Assembly: GCF_036373705.1 (NCBI RefSeq)
Contig: NW_027102662.1
Span: forward strand, 186,001 to 250,000
Origin: Amia ocellicauda
Taxonomy: Eukaryota; Chordata; Actinopteri; Amiiformes; Amiidae
Reading direction: 5' to 3'
Length of the DNA stretch: 64,000 nucleotides
Made by a program: the position numbers and the translations under genes. Below the pieces are notes generated by a model. That model was given only the letters and a program-made list of their open reading frames with translations. It had not been told where the DNA came from and searched no databases. Of this stretch, positions 54,058 to 64,000 are shown piece by piece. The first letter of the stretch is position 1, and each line of letters starts with the position of its first letter.

Positions 54058-54175
54058 GTTGAAGAAGCGGGATGTTTCTGATGCTGAGAATTAAAGAGGT
54101 ATTGCCTAAAAGCAGCGCGGGTTCTTAAATAGAGAGGAGAGTTTCGGGGCGTTGCCTTCAGAGGGGTGGGGGTAT

Positions 54176-54360
54176 TTATGGGTGGCCTTGATGTTCAGGG
54201 TTTTATGGGTGTACACTTTCTGACGGATATGACGTAGGAATAATTAAGGAAATAACTCTACCTAAAATCACGCCCCCCAATTATGACGTAGGAATATTAA
54301 TAAGCTTAGGGCATACGTCATAACAAAATAGGCCGCGCCCAAAAAACCCTACTATCTACT
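54176..54360 (-). repeat. Polinton right terminal inverted repeat, copy C
   Basis: 185 bp, same boundaries and three TGACGTA/TACGTCA motifs. Confidence 0.95.
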
Positions 54361-54366
54361 CTTATG
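54361..54366. repeat. target site duplication CTTATG (right side, copy C)
   Basis: Abuts the right terminal repeat and runs into TAGTTGAAGG as in the empty site. Confidence 0.9.
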
Positions 54367-54676
54367 TAGTTGAAGGCGCAGTATAGCTCTGATAGTCTGG
54401 TGGTGACGGAAGACCACCAGCCGTTTGAACAAGCCATTCAGCATCACCTTGTTGGGCTAAGTGCAGGCACTGTCAGAGCGCAGGGCGTCCTGCCTTTGAA
54501 AGAGTTTCCGAAGTGTCCTGATGTGCCCTTTAGCAATGCCAAACAGGTCTGTGAAAATGGCATCCTTTCGCGGCACTTCAGACGCCATCTCACAGTCTAG
54601 CCGACCTGAAATGCCTGAGCCCGTTTTACCAGCAGGCTTCAACGGTAACCGTTTGAAGCAAGACGTGGCGGTGTCA

Positions 54677-54749
54677 GTTTCCGTAGTGTAGCGGTTATCA
54701 CGTTCGCCTAACACGCGAAAGGTCCCCGGTTCGAAACCGGGCGGAAACA
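54677..54749 (+). tRNA. tRNA-Val(AAC)
   Basis: Complete cloverleaf; loop CTAACAC gives anticodon AAC; T arm CCCGG-TTCGAAA-CCGGG. Closest in the window to the usual vertebrate tRNA-Val(AAC). A TTTT run follows about 20 nt downstream. Confidence 0.93.
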
Positions 54750-55321
54750 GCCTGCTGTGGGCCGGCCCTTTTCGTCCTGTTTGCCCTCGTGGTTCCCCGG
54801 AGGCGGTGGGTAGCTTTTCTTCATTGGAGTGCCCGAAATCGGTGCTCTCAGAGCGTCCGTCCGTCGACAGGTTGAAATTGTAAACGCTGGTGTAGCCACT
54901 TTTAATTAAAATCTGATGATGATGATGATGATGATGATGATGTTGTTGTTGTTGTTCTTGTTGTCATCGTGGTCGCCGTCATTATTATTGTTAAAGTAAA
55001 GCAGTAGTTAGATTTGTTGCTACCGTAAGGTGTAGAAGGCACAATAGCTCTGTGATTGTCTGATGGTGGCACAAGACGAGCAGCAGCTGTTTGAACAAGC
55101 CATTGAGCATCACCTTGTTGGGGTAAGTGTAAGTCTTGTCATAGCTCAGGGCATTCTTCCTTTAAAAGAGTTTCCAAAGTGTCCTGATGTGCCCTTGAGC
55201 AATGCAATATAGGTCAGTGAAAATAGAAACCTTTATCTCACAGGCAGGCCCACGGGAAACGCCTGTGCGCGTTTTACCAGCCTGCTTCGATGGGAGCCAA
55301 TCGAAACCCCAGGACAGGTTG

Positions 55322-55394
55322 GTTTCTGTAGTGTAGTGGCTATCATGTTCGCCTCACACGCGAGAAGTCCCTGGTTCGAAACTGGGCGGAAACA
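55322..55394 (+). pseudogene. tRNA-Val(CAC), degenerate
   Basis: Anticodon CAC kept. Changes in the acceptor (GTTTCTG), D arm (TATCATG), variable region (GAGAAG) and T stem (two G-T pairs). Probably weak or inactive. Confidence 0.65.
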
Positions 55395-56157
55395 ACCCGC
55401 GGTGCACGCGTGCCAGTGCCGTGTTACCCGTCCTCATCTCTCTGCCCCATGGCCGGCCGTCGTTTTCTCTTCCTCGGAGTGGCAAGAAATCCTGACCTTG
55501 AGAACAAATGATCGCAGAAGGGTAGCTTTGCGAGGCGCTGGAACTGACACTTTTAAAATCGATACATGTCGTTGCTGTTGCAATACGACCGTAGCAGGAT
55601 CGGTGACATTGCTGTTACTCTTATGTAGTTGAAGGCGCAAAATAGCTCTGATAGTCTGGTGGTGACGGAAGACCACCAGCCGTTTGAACAAGCCATTCAG
55701 CATCACCTTGTTGGGCTAAGTGCAGGCACTGTCTGATCGCAGGGCGTCCTGCCTTTGAAAGAGTTTCCGAAGTATCCCGAAATCGGTGCACTCAGAGCGT
55801 CCGTCCGTCGACAGGTTGAAATTGTAAACGCTGGTGTAGCCACTTTTAATTAAAATCTGATGATGATGTTATTGTTCTTGTTGTTGTTGTTGTTGTTCTT
55901 GTTTTTCTTTTTGTCGTCGTGGTCGCCGTCATTATTATTGTTAAAGTAAAGCTACCGTAAGGTGTAGAAGGCACAATAGCTCTGTGATTGTCTGATGGTG
56001 GCACAAGACGAGCATCAGCTGTTTGAACAAGCCATTGAGCATCACCTTGTTGGGGTAAGTGTAAGTCTTGTCATAGCTCAGGGCGTTCTTCCTTTGAAAG
56101 AGTTTCCAAAGTGTCCTGATGTGTCCTTGAGCAATGCAAAATAGGTCAGTGAAAATA

Positions 56158-57325
56158 CACTCACCTAAAGGATTATTAGGAACACCATACTAATACTATG
56201 TTTGACACCCTTTCGCCTTCAGAACTGACTTAATTCTACGTGGCATTGATTCAACAAGGTGCTGAAAGCATTCTTTAGAAATGTTGGCCCAAATTGATAG
56301 GATAGCATCTTGCAGTTGATGGAGATTTGTGGGATGCACATCCAGGGCACGAAGCTCCCGTTCCACCACATCCCAAAGATGCTCTATTGGGTTGAGATCT
56401 GGTGACTGTGGGGGCCAGTTTAGTACAGTGAACTCATTGTCATGTTCAAGAAACCAATTTGAAATGATTCAACCTTTGTGACATGGTGCATTATCCTGCT
56501 GGAAGTAGCCATCAGAGGATGGGTACATGGTGGTCATAAAGGGATGGACATGGTCAGAAACAATGCTCAGGTAGGCCGTGGCATTTAAACGATGCCCAAT
56601 TGGCACTAAGGAGCCTAAAGTGTGCCAAGAAAACATCCCCCACACCATTACACCACCACCACCAGCCTGCACAGTGGTAACAAGGCATGATGGATCCATG
56701 TTCTCATTCTGTTTACGTCAAATTCTGTCTCAACAGAAATCGAGACTCATCAGACCAGGCAACAACTGTCCAATTTTGGTGAGTTTGTGCAAATTGTAGC
56801 CTCTTTTTCCTATTTGTAGTGGAGATGAGTGGTACCCGGTGGGGTCTTCTGCTGTTGTAGCCCATCCGCCTCAAGGTTGTACGTGTTGTGGCTTCACAAA
56901 TGCTTTGCTGCATACCTCGGTTGTAACGAGTGGTTATTTCAGTCAAAGTTGCTCTTCTATCAGCTTGAATCAGTCGGCCCATTCTCCTCTGACCTCTAGC
57001 ATCAACAAGGCATTTTCGCCCACAGGACTGCCGCATACTGGATGTTTTTCCCTTTTCACACCATTCTTTGTAAACCCTAGAAATGGTTGTGCGTGAAAAT
57101 CCCAGTAACTGAGCAGATTGTGAAATACTCAGACCAGCCCGTCTGGCACCAACAACCATGCCACGCTCAAAATTGCTTAAATCACCTTTCTTTCCCATTC
57201 AGACTTTCAGTTTGGAGTTCAGGAGATTGTCTTGACCAGGACCACACCCCTAAATGCATTGAAGCAACTGCCATATGATTGGTTGGTTATTGAACAGGTG
57301 TTCCTAATAATCCTTTAGGTGAGTG
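56158..57325 (-). mobile_element. Tc1/mariner element
   Basis: 1168 bp bounded by perfect 29-bp inverted repeats beginning CACTCACCTAAAGGATTATT (56158-56186 and 57297-57325) and flanked by a TA duplication (56156-56157, 57326-57327). The empty spacer at about 40365 reads GAAAATAGAAACC, confirming insertion at one TA. The transposase gene is on the minus strand. Confidence 0.95.
56260..57198 (-). pseudogene. Tc1 DD34E transposase (broken)
   Basis: Start MGKKGDLSNFERGMVVGARR at 57198. An N-terminal paired-type helix-turn-helix region (about 1-110) is followed by the catalytic Asp in WSDESRF. The frame stops at 56713 soon after. It continues from 56699 with the second Asp in QQDNAPCHK, breaks again near 56469, and the third catalytic residue is visible in DLNPIEHLWD near 56390. 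The two or more breaks make it non-autonomous. The end coordinate is approximate. Confidence 0.88.
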
Positions 57326-57423
57326 TAGAAACCTTTATCTCACAGGCTGGCCCACGGGAAACGCCTGTGCGCGTTTTACCAGCCGGCTTCGATGGGAGCC
57401 ATTCGAAACACCAGGACAGGTCG

Positions 57424-57496
57424 GTTTCCGTAGTGTAGTGGCTATCACGTTCGCCTCACACGCGAAAGGTCCCTGGTTCGAAACCGGGCGGAAACA
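57424..57496 (+). tRNA. tRNA-Val(CAC)
   Basis: Complete cloverleaf identical in layout to 4916-4988. Its normal downstream spacer is cut after about 22 bases by the junction with Polinton copy D, so the usual TTTT terminator about 70 nt downstream is lost. Confidence 0.88.
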
Positions 57497-57517
57497 ACCC
57501 GCGGTGCATGCGTGCTA

Positions 57518-57883
57518 GTGCACACAGTGCTGACCACAAGTGAAGGTCTGAAGACTTTGTACTTGACGACCGCTGTAAATGGTTTCTTGACAGTTGTTGA
57601 GCAGAAAGTTATTGATCTTCCGAGGGAAAGGTCTGAAATCCGGGGGGTTTGCATAGGAATCAAAAAATTCACCACGGTGGTCCTCCCTTAGATAAATAGC
57701 CAGCCAATGTTCTCCGGGCATATTTTTAGGGTGTGTGTTGATTATGTACATTGCAGGTAAATTCTTGATCTTAAATTTAGGCAGCTGATCGCAGGCGTAG
57801 ACTCCTTGAAACAGTTTCCGTGAGCCGGCCAGGGCATTCATGATGTGGTTGAGCTCTCTGGTGTTCATTTTAATAATAATCAT
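57518..57883 (-). pseudogene. adenain-like protease, copy D (C-terminus lost)
   Basis: N-terminal 120 codons with His59 and Asp75 up to the catalytic Cys region, where the protein is cut exactly at TCGQHC by the junction with host DNA. Confidence 0.9.
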
Positions 57884-59184
57884 ACGGAACGTTTCTCCTC
57901 TGATTCACCTCAATAATGTTGTCAAACACAGCATACACGACCATATTTACAGTGTGTGGTAGAGGCTGCTTGAAACGCATCTCCAAACGCATATTGCCCG
58001 TCTTCATCAGTGAAATATGTTGTCCACACTCTTCGTCAGGGGTCAGGTTGAAACCATACAGGGTGTAACCGCTGCAGTATTCCCGGCGATCGATCAGCAG
58101 AGTTTGATCCTTGAGATGGCGACCCGTAGCCAGTACTAGACTGTAATATTCACGAACCGCATTGCCGTTTTCAAAGTCAGGTTGAAAAGGTCTGGATGGA
58201 ACCTGCACACCATCGACGTACAATGCTATAAATTCCGCGTTATAATGTTTAAAGTTAAAGGTGTTCTTGTTGTAAACCCCGGTAAATGCATCATTATCCA
58301 CGAGACCTATAATAACCTGTTTTGGGAGCTGTCCTAGAAACAGATTTTCCTGGTTCATCACCCGTGTCCCTGCGGGGATACTGTGGACTTTCATATAGAC
58401 TCTTTCGATCGGGTACTTGCGTTTGCCGTCACTAACGCCAGCGCGTGTCCTAGTTTAACCGCCGGGGAGACGGACACTTATTTCACAAACAGCGAGGCCG
58501 ATAATATGGTCAGTTTATATTTTTCCGTATCAGGGGTCATCAGACAAAAAGCACTTTTACTACGGATCATTTTAATTTTAATGTCTACCCCGTTGAGCAT
58601 GAGTTTTTCTTGGAAAAATATGTCTGCATGGATATGCCCCATTAGCTCAAAGGTCCTCCCTTCTGTTGAAGAGGCCGATCTTTTTTGCAAACCCTTATTG
58701 AGTCCCTCTGGATCCTTGTCGTCCATAGCTTCCGGGATGTCTTTGAAGAGAAGGCCGGGGCTGAACTGTTTGCTTAGGGTCTCCTCACTATAATTAAGGA
58801 TACACTCCATCATGACTCTATAGGGGTAAGTATTGCTGCTTTGACTAATGAGCCGATCTCCCAGGGTCACATCCACCTGTGAAAACATGGTGGCCACCGG
58901 GTAATTGATTAATTGATGACCCCAGCGTTGGCCGTCTTCTCGATTGCATCGCCATCCTAATCAGTCACTTTACAGTTCATTAAAATAAATGTGTTATTCA
59001 AATCAATATAATCCTCGCCATTGCCAGCTATAAAAAACTCCAGAGGGGCCGTGTCTGAAATTGCAGAAAGAGGGGGAATCTCTACATATATGATCTTATC
59101 TATACTCGTTTGAGTGTATGGAACTGTAAACAGATCCAGTTCTGATTTGACGCATTCTTCCGATAGACTGTTGACAAAAGACAT
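57870..59184 (-). pseudogene. hexon / major capsid protein, copy D
   Basis: Shares the stop after Val-Thr-Asp and the ATTAATTG insertion with copy C. A further 1-base loss near 58420 (TACTTGCGTTT against TACTTGGCGTTT) and a stop near 58478 split the middle. Confidence 0.8.
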
Positions 59185-59186
59185 GT

Positions 59187-59675
59187 TTAAAAGATGTATC
59201 CTGAGGCTCTATTTTTCTTTCTTTGAGACTTTCTTTTTGCAGGTTTTTTCTTGTGCTGCTTCCTTCTCCGAGTGTTTCCACGATATGTTGGAGAATGAGA
59301 GATTCTTCGTTTTTTGTTAGCCACGGATCTTCGTCGCCCTGGTGGACACATGCTGTTTCTTCTTTTACCCCCCCTCCTCGCCATTACCATGAGACCCGAA
59401 CCCTCCTGATGCTCATGGCTAGCTGCCCGGTTCATAACATTGGTGAACACGTCACTAACAATATTTTTAGCCGCTGATTTCAAGTGGGGTCTGGCTATAG
59501 CAAAGCCTCTCTTAAGCAGGGGTACGGCCATTCTAAAGAGACCATGAAAGAGTCCTCCTAGACCGGCGCCATACATTGTGGGGGCTCCTACAAAACCGGG
59601 CAAGCCGTTCCCGGCTTGCATCTTGTAATAATCCACATAGGCGCTAGGATCTACATAACCCCTCGAGGTAGCCAT
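59187..59675 (-). CDS. pVI-like minor virion protein (copy D, intact)
   Basis: 162 residues, identical to copy C in every segment compared, including GGLFHGLFRM where A and B have Arg. Confidence 0.6.
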   Translation of the reverse strand: MATSRGYVDPSAYVDYYKMQAGNGLPGFVGAPTMYGAGLGGLFHGLFRMAVPLLKRGFAIARPHLKSAAKNIVSDVFTNVMNRAASHEHQEGSGLMVMARRGGKRRNSMCPPGRRRSVANKKRRISHSPTYRGNTRRRKQHKKKPAKRKSQRKKNRASGYIF

Positions 59676-59676
59676 T

Positions 59677-60409
59677 TTAATAATGTACAAACTGTTTCAG
59701 GGGTCGAAAATGTAGTTTGACAATAACTTTACTGAAGCGGAAGGGTACGTTGATATTCTGATCCGATTTTACTTCGATCGTGATGTTGTCAAATTGGGTC
59801 TTTGAGACTGGTACGTAGTGTGGCTTGTCATAAGTAATTGTGACCATGTCATTGCTTTTACCTTTAATAAGTACATTTCTCAAAAGGGGGACATAACTAT
59901 CCCCGACCCTCTGGTGGGTTATGATATCCGTATACACATAAAGAGTGTAAAAGCCGCCCCACCACTTCTGAGAACCTGCTCTCTGTGTCAGAATAGATCC
60001 CAAATATACGCCCCAGTTGGCCGCTGGTTTGAATGCTAATACCTGGTTTTGACACCTTGTACACTCTGTTTTTAATAGGGTTGTAATATAGCTTGATGTT
60101 GGGGGTGCCTTCTGAGAACTGTTTATGCATCTCATCTAATATTTTATCCACATTGTCATAATAACCTCCTTGTATCGTGAATGTCCATTGACTCTTTTTA
60201 ACATCATCAAAAATGGCGAAGGTGGCATCCTTATCTTGTAAAACAGCCCAAGTGTAAGGATACTGTATTTCCGCCAACCCCACTTCCCACGACCCCCTTA
60301 GATCTATAGATTTTCCAAATTGTACCGTGTAACTGGATATTTCATTTTTAGGGTATATATCGAGAGAGGCGTTACTGGGTAGAGTCACGTAGAAGCCTCC
60401 TGATTCCAT
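59677..60409 (-). pseudogene. penton / minor capsid protein, copy D
   Basis: As in copy C: open apart from the frame change shared by all copies (near 59970). Confidence 0.78.
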
Positions 60410-60455
60410 CTTGAGTATCGAAAGTAATGCCCACAACACACCCGCGGGCAAGTTG

Positions 60456-61547
60456 TTATAAGGATTGAATATCGCAAACCTGTTGTTCCGGGACCCAACT
60501 ATTGAACTTTTCAGGCCATCCAAGCCATTTCATCAACACATATTTTTTCCGGTTCTGGGTTTTTTCAGCTAATATCTTTTCAACTCTGTATACACTGTCT
60601 TTACCCACAATAATTTTTTGTAACTCGGCTTCGTAAAACGTTCCTTCTATATCCTCCCCGTCATAGTCTTTTAACCGGTACACGGGTGGGTCTCTAGCCA
60701 ACTGTTCGGTAACTGTAAAATATTCGTCAGAAAATGTTTCTTCATAACCTTTGGCAAAAGTACTCCTTAGCTTTGAAACGCGAACCACATCACCGATGTT
60801 GAACTTATAAGTAGTTTTTCCCTTCTTAATAAATGGTCCGTATAATTTTTTATAGACCTTAAAAGAATTACTTTGATCAACATCTTTAGGCTTCATTTTA
60901 ATACTGGTGTGATACCCTTGGTTGTAAGCATCGATAAAATCCTGAACTTTATCAAAATACTTGAACGTGTTGACCGCTGTAAAATATCTCCACATTTTGG
61001 TCTTTATGGTGCGGTTAAACCTCTCCACTACCGATGCCCTAAGCTCATTACCGGTGGTGAAATGATGTATTTTGTGTCTCTTCAGTAGATTCTGAAATTC
61101 TCTGTTGAGAAACTCTTTTCCTTTATCAGTCTGCAGTTTTTTAGGACATCGACCCTGGGACAATATATCCTCAAAGGCCCTTGTCACCGCCCGACCTGTT
61201 TTATTATGTAGAATGCGAGCCCAGGCATATTTTGATAACACATCGATACACATCAACATCAATTTGTGACCATTGTTATGTTTTGATAAATTTGACATAT
61301 CGACTAGATCCATTTGCCATTGTGAGTCTATGTCAGTTGCATATACGCGGTTTCTTTTAAAGTTAATCCTGAGAGGTTTATGTTAGGTATAGGCGTCTTG
61401 TTCCCGTAACCATTCTGAAACAACCACATCATTAACCTTCACTCCGGCCTCAGCGAGTCCTCTTTGAAAACCCTTCTTACCCGCCAAACCCCCAATCTTG
61501 GCTGGGTTGTAGTATAGTTCCTGCATTTGGGGAGCTTGCCGAGTCAT
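60456..61547 (-). pseudogene. integrase, copy D (nonsense codon)
   Basis: One base change (TTA to TAA in the Ala-Tyr-Thr-Leu segment, near 61383) stops translation after ~54 residues. The catalytic core and chromodomain remain open downstream (60456-61313 from an internal Met). Confidence 0.92.
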
Positions 61548-61586
61548 TCTGTCAAATAACCACACAGACCCACACTATGCGCAAAG

Positions 61587-61594
61587 TTTTTATA
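61587..61594 (-). promoter_or_regulatory. TATA box of the integrase gene, copy D
   Basis: TATAAAAA on the minus strand 40 nt upstream of the ATG. Confidence 0.5.
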
Positions 61595-61719
61595 CAAGGT
61601 TTTTTATTCAACTTCAGGAGAGCAGATACCCCTTTTAAGACATTTGAGAAAAGTATAACATACACAACAATTTTTTCTACGGTCCAGACAAAATGAAATC
61701 AGATGATTGGTTACTTGAT

Positions 61720-62112
61720 CTATATCAACAAATATACCTGTTTCTTTATCTTGTAGGCACACACCTCAGTTACATATGTAAATAAAACAACATTATGACC
61801 TATTTTAAAATTAAACAGAGGTGTATTAAACATGCTCAGTAAAAGGTCATACAGATGTTGATGAAATGGCCTAATATCATTCTTGGCCCCCTTGAGCCCT
61901 TCATCCCAGTGTTCGTACCCCCCGGTCTTTGTTACAGCAGCCATTCACTTTTCCAGGTTTGAAAGTTGATCCTCATCGATGGTTAAATCTGTAGAGAAAA
62001 GGCTCGCGTTGGCTACTTTTCTGTCAAGCACATGGTGTAATAGCGCTCTCAGGTTAGCTGCAGAGTGTTGATGACAGAACCAGTTGCAGAAGCAGTCCAG
62101 AACATTCCCCAT
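61720..62112 (-). pseudogene. possible Bcl-2-like gene, copy D (nonsense)
   Basis: TGA before Met-Ala-Ala, shared with A and B. Also Asn for Thr and Asn for Ile in the BH1-like segment (LFNFKIGHNVV). Confidence 0.72.
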
Positions 62113-62124
62113 GTTCAAAGTCCC

Positions 62125-62973
62125 TTAGTTCAGGTCAGAGTCTGAATCAGTGGCGTAGATGTCGAATTCTTCGTCGCTGCCCCCAGCTTTAACTTCTTTA
62201 CGGAAGAAATAAGCTTTTAGCTTGCCAGCGGTTTTTCTACTCGGCTCATCCAGGTCATTGAGCAGCTGCCCAAGTTTCTCTATTATAAACGGCTCCTTTT
62301 TCAGCTCCAGCAAAATCTCATCTATGATTTTCTGGACTTGTCCCACAGTGACATGTATGTGGGAGTAAGAGAGCGCCTTGATTAGTGCCGGTTTCAGCCA
62401 CGGTTTGTTCAGTCTTCTGTAAAACACATTGAAATAGAACAGGAAATAGTAACGGTCTGGTTCAAACAAACAACTGTGTCTCAACTGACTGGGGTGATTC
62501 ACTTCACACCCCCGACAGACTTCTTTCAGAGCTCGGTCGATGAGAGCACTCAGAATATACACCAGGGTGCTTTTAACCACTCTGCTTACTTGGTCACATA
62601 CCCCGGGCATAAATCCTGCGTCTTCATCACGCCCCCGGGACAGTCCGATGCTCATTGGGTCGCCTGGTGGTTTGTGGGGTGTTTCTCCATCCATTGGACT
62701 GACCCCCTCCTGAGACGCACAGACGGTAGACAGTTCGGCAAAATCGAGGCCCTCCATGAGCTCCAGAGGCTGGGGATCCCCGAGACTCATTTGGACATCC
62801 ATCGCACCGCATGTTGTTTCGTCCTGAGGGACCGGGGTCTGAGGTCTTGGAGAGTAACCACAGTCAAAGGGTTCCAGAGTGTATACAAAATATGGGGAAT
62901 AGAACCAGGGGTGATCCCGGGTTTGAAGAGGCCTGTAGAGCCTGTCGACGTCCGCAGCTTTCGGGTAAGACAT
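62125..62973 (-). CDS. 282-residue accessory protein with Cys/His cluster (copy D, intact)
   Basis: Open from MSYPKAADVD. Differs from copy 0 at two residues noticed (Tyr for Asp in SPYFVY, Met for Leu before Pro-Gly-Val-Cys). Confidence 0.6.
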   Translation of the reverse strand: MSYPKAADVDRLYRPLQTRDHPWFYSPYFVYTLEPFDCGYSPRPQTPVPQDETTCGAMDVQMSLGDPQPLELMEGLDFAELSTVCASQEGVSPMDGETPHKPPGDPMSIGLSRGRDEDAGFMPGVCDQVSRVVKSTLVYILSALIDRALKEVCRGCEVNHPSQLRHSCLFEPDRYYFLFYFNVFYRRLNKPWLKPALIKALSYSHIHVTVGQVQKIIDEILLELKKEPFIIEKLGQLLNDLDEPSRKTAGKLKAYFFRKEVKAGGSDEEFDIYATDSDSDLN

Positions 62974-63076
62974 TCTCTTTAATTTTAAACCATGAATGAA
63001 TTGTTGCACCTTTTATCCTATCTCTTCACTACGTCACGACACACCGCCCTCTTAGAAGAGAGTAGCCCCTGAGCCG

Positions 63077-63481
63077 TCAGACCCCCCTCCAAAACCCCAC
63101 ACGTCGTCTGTCGTAGTTCTGCAAGCTTTCCCATTCACACCTTTCAAAACCCTGAGTCGGAGACTCCATTTCGCATTCTCTTGGACCCTCTTGCAAGCCT
63201 TCTAGAGTCTTATCCACAAGCCCCAGATCTCTCCAGGCCATCACCTTCAACCAGTCCTCATAAGAGTATTCAATTACCGTCTCAAAAGGTTCCAACGTAC
63301 CCTCCTTCTCTCCCAAAGCAAGAAGCTCCACTCCAACATAGCTGGGATCCCTTTTAAAGCGGTAACCCCGTCGAGCCCCCCAGAACAACACCCAGGAGCG
63401 TTCAATCTTCAAATTGGTGAGTACAGGAACCCTTGCCCGGGATTGTTTCTTGCGGGGTTTCATGTTGATGTCGCTGGACAT
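63077..63481 (-). pseudogene. 236-residue terminal gene, internally deleted (copy D)
   Basis: Same 306-bp internal deletion and altered ending as copy 0; 134 codons remain. Confidence 0.8.
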
Positions 63482-63599
63482 GTTGAAGAAGCGGGATGTT
63501 TCAGAAGCTGAGAATTAAAGAGGTATTGCCTAAAAGAAGCGCGGGTTCTTAAATAGAGAGGAGAGTTTCGGGGCGTTGCCTTCAGAGGGGTGGGGGTAT

Positions 63600-63784
63600 T
63601 TATGGGTGGCCTTGTTGTTCAGGGTTTTATGGGTGTACACTTTCTGACGGATATGACGTAGGAATAATTAAGGAAATAACTCTACCTAAAATCACGCCCC
63701 CCAATTATGACGTAGGAATATTAATAAGCATAGGGCATACGTCATAACAAAATAGGCCGCGCCCAAAAAACCCTACTATCTACT
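63600..63784 (-). repeat. Polinton right terminal inverted repeat, copy D
   Basis: 185 bp, same boundaries as the other copies; one private change destroys the HindIII-like AAGCTT (AAGCAT). Confidence 0.95.
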
Positions 63785-63790
63785 CTTATG
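63785..63790. repeat. target site duplication CTTATG (right side, copy D)
   Basis: Abuts the right terminal repeat and continues as tRNA-array spacer. Confidence 0.9.
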
Positions 63791-64000
63791 TAGTTGAAGG
63801 CGCAGTATAGCTCTGATAGTCTGGTGGTGACGGAAGACCACCAGCCGTTTGAACAAGCCATTCAGCATCACCTTGTTGGGCTAAGTGCAGGCACTGTCAG
63901 AGCGCAGGGCGTCCTGCCTTTGAAAGAGTTTCCGAAGTGTCCTGATGTGCCCTTTAGCAATGCCAAACAGGTTAGTGAAAATGGCATCCTTTCGCCGCAC
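63785..64000 (+). repeat. tandem tRNA-Val array 5 (start only)
   Basis: Spacer of an AAC-type unit with the hairpin, cut by the window end before the tRNA would begin. Confidence 0.8.

Larger units (their letters stand above)
41781..54360. mobile_element. Polinton/Maverick copy C (several internal deletions)
   Basis: Same truncated left junction as copy A. It has lost about 2.25 kb of polB at 45656 and about 0.78 kb spanning two accessory genes at 53131. The right terminal repeat and target duplication are intact. The left half is a recent duplicate of copy A (offset about 35,548). The segment 49.9-52.6 kb is a recent duplicate of copy D (offset 8,970). Confidence 0.95.
54361..57518 (+). repeat. 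tandem tRNA-Val array 4 (with Tc1 insertion)
   Basis: tRNAs at 54677, 55322 and 57424. Microsatellites near 54914-54968 and 55858-55922, and an empty CTTATG site at 55620-55625. A Tc1 element interrupts the spacer at 56158-57325. The array ends about 22 bases after the last tRNA, where Polinton protease sequence begins. No host protein gene seen. Confidence 0.85.
57519..63784. mobile_element. Polinton/Maverick copy D (right part only)
   Basis: Starts inside the protease gene at a junction with the tRNA spacer (CGTGCTAGTG|CACACAGTGC) and carries everything from there to an intact right terminal repeat. All rightward genes are missing. It is near-identical to C from hexon to integrase and to copy 0 from integrase to the terminus. 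Confidence 0.95.

Noticed and set aside
57445-57675. Chimeric 76-codon frame across the tRNA-protease junction
   Set aside because: It is an accidental reading frame across a recombination junction.

Overview
The window looks like the nuclear genome of a bony fish. Two kinds of sequence fill it: a tandem array of tRNA-Val genes, and several large, decayed copies of one Polinton/Maverick DNA transposon (the adintovirus-like class). The fish assignment is an inference. It rests on the Polinton gene set, a Tc1 element of a type common in fish, and vertebrate-style tRNA-Val genes. No species can be named from the sequence.

Layout. Copy 0 (1-2992) is a right-hand fragment. tRNA-Val array 1 fills 2993-6230. 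Copy A (6231-21756) lacks its left end. Array 2 (21757-22375) is one hybrid tRNA unit. Copy B (22376-38330) has the only left terminal inverted repeat but has lost its right end. Array 3 fills 38331-41780. Copy C (41781-54360) lacks the left end, most of polB and most of one accessory gene. Array 4 (54361-57518) holds a 1168-bp Tc1 element at 56158-57325. Copy D (57519-63784) starts inside the protease gene. Array 5 runs to the window end. No copy has both ends.

Element organisation, pieced together from the copies (about 16.4 kb). A 185-bp terminal inverted repeat lies at each end. Rightward from the left end come a seven-exon gene of unknown function, a protein-primed family B DNA polymerase with a long N-terminal region, an A32/FtsK-type packaging ATPase, a small basic and hydrophobic pX-like protein, and a conserved 247-residue protein. 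Leftward from the right end come a 236-residue protein, a 282-residue Cys/His protein, a 130-residue possible Bcl-2-like protein, a retrovirus-type integrase with chromodomain, penton, a pVI-like protein, hexon (major capsid) and an adenain-like protease. The two gene blocks converge on an AT-rich polyadenylation region between the 247-residue gene and the protease. Integrase and terminal repeats would move the element; polymerase would replicate it; ATPase, protease, hexon, penton, pVI-like and pX-like proteins form a virion module.

Insertion and amplification. The left junction at 22370-22375 and four right junctions carry the same 6-bp CTTATG next to the same tRNA-spacer sequence. That spacer also occurs uninterrupted elsewhere in the window. 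This points to one insertion with a 6-bp target duplication, about 226 bp downstream of a tRNA-Val(CAC) gene, followed by amplification of host array and element together. Several polB and penton lesions are shared between copies, so the founder was probably already defective. Integrase, ATPase, protease, pVI-like, pX-like, 247-, 282-, 236- and 130-residue genes each keep at least one open copy. polB, penton, hexon and the spliced gene are broken in every copy in which they are present.
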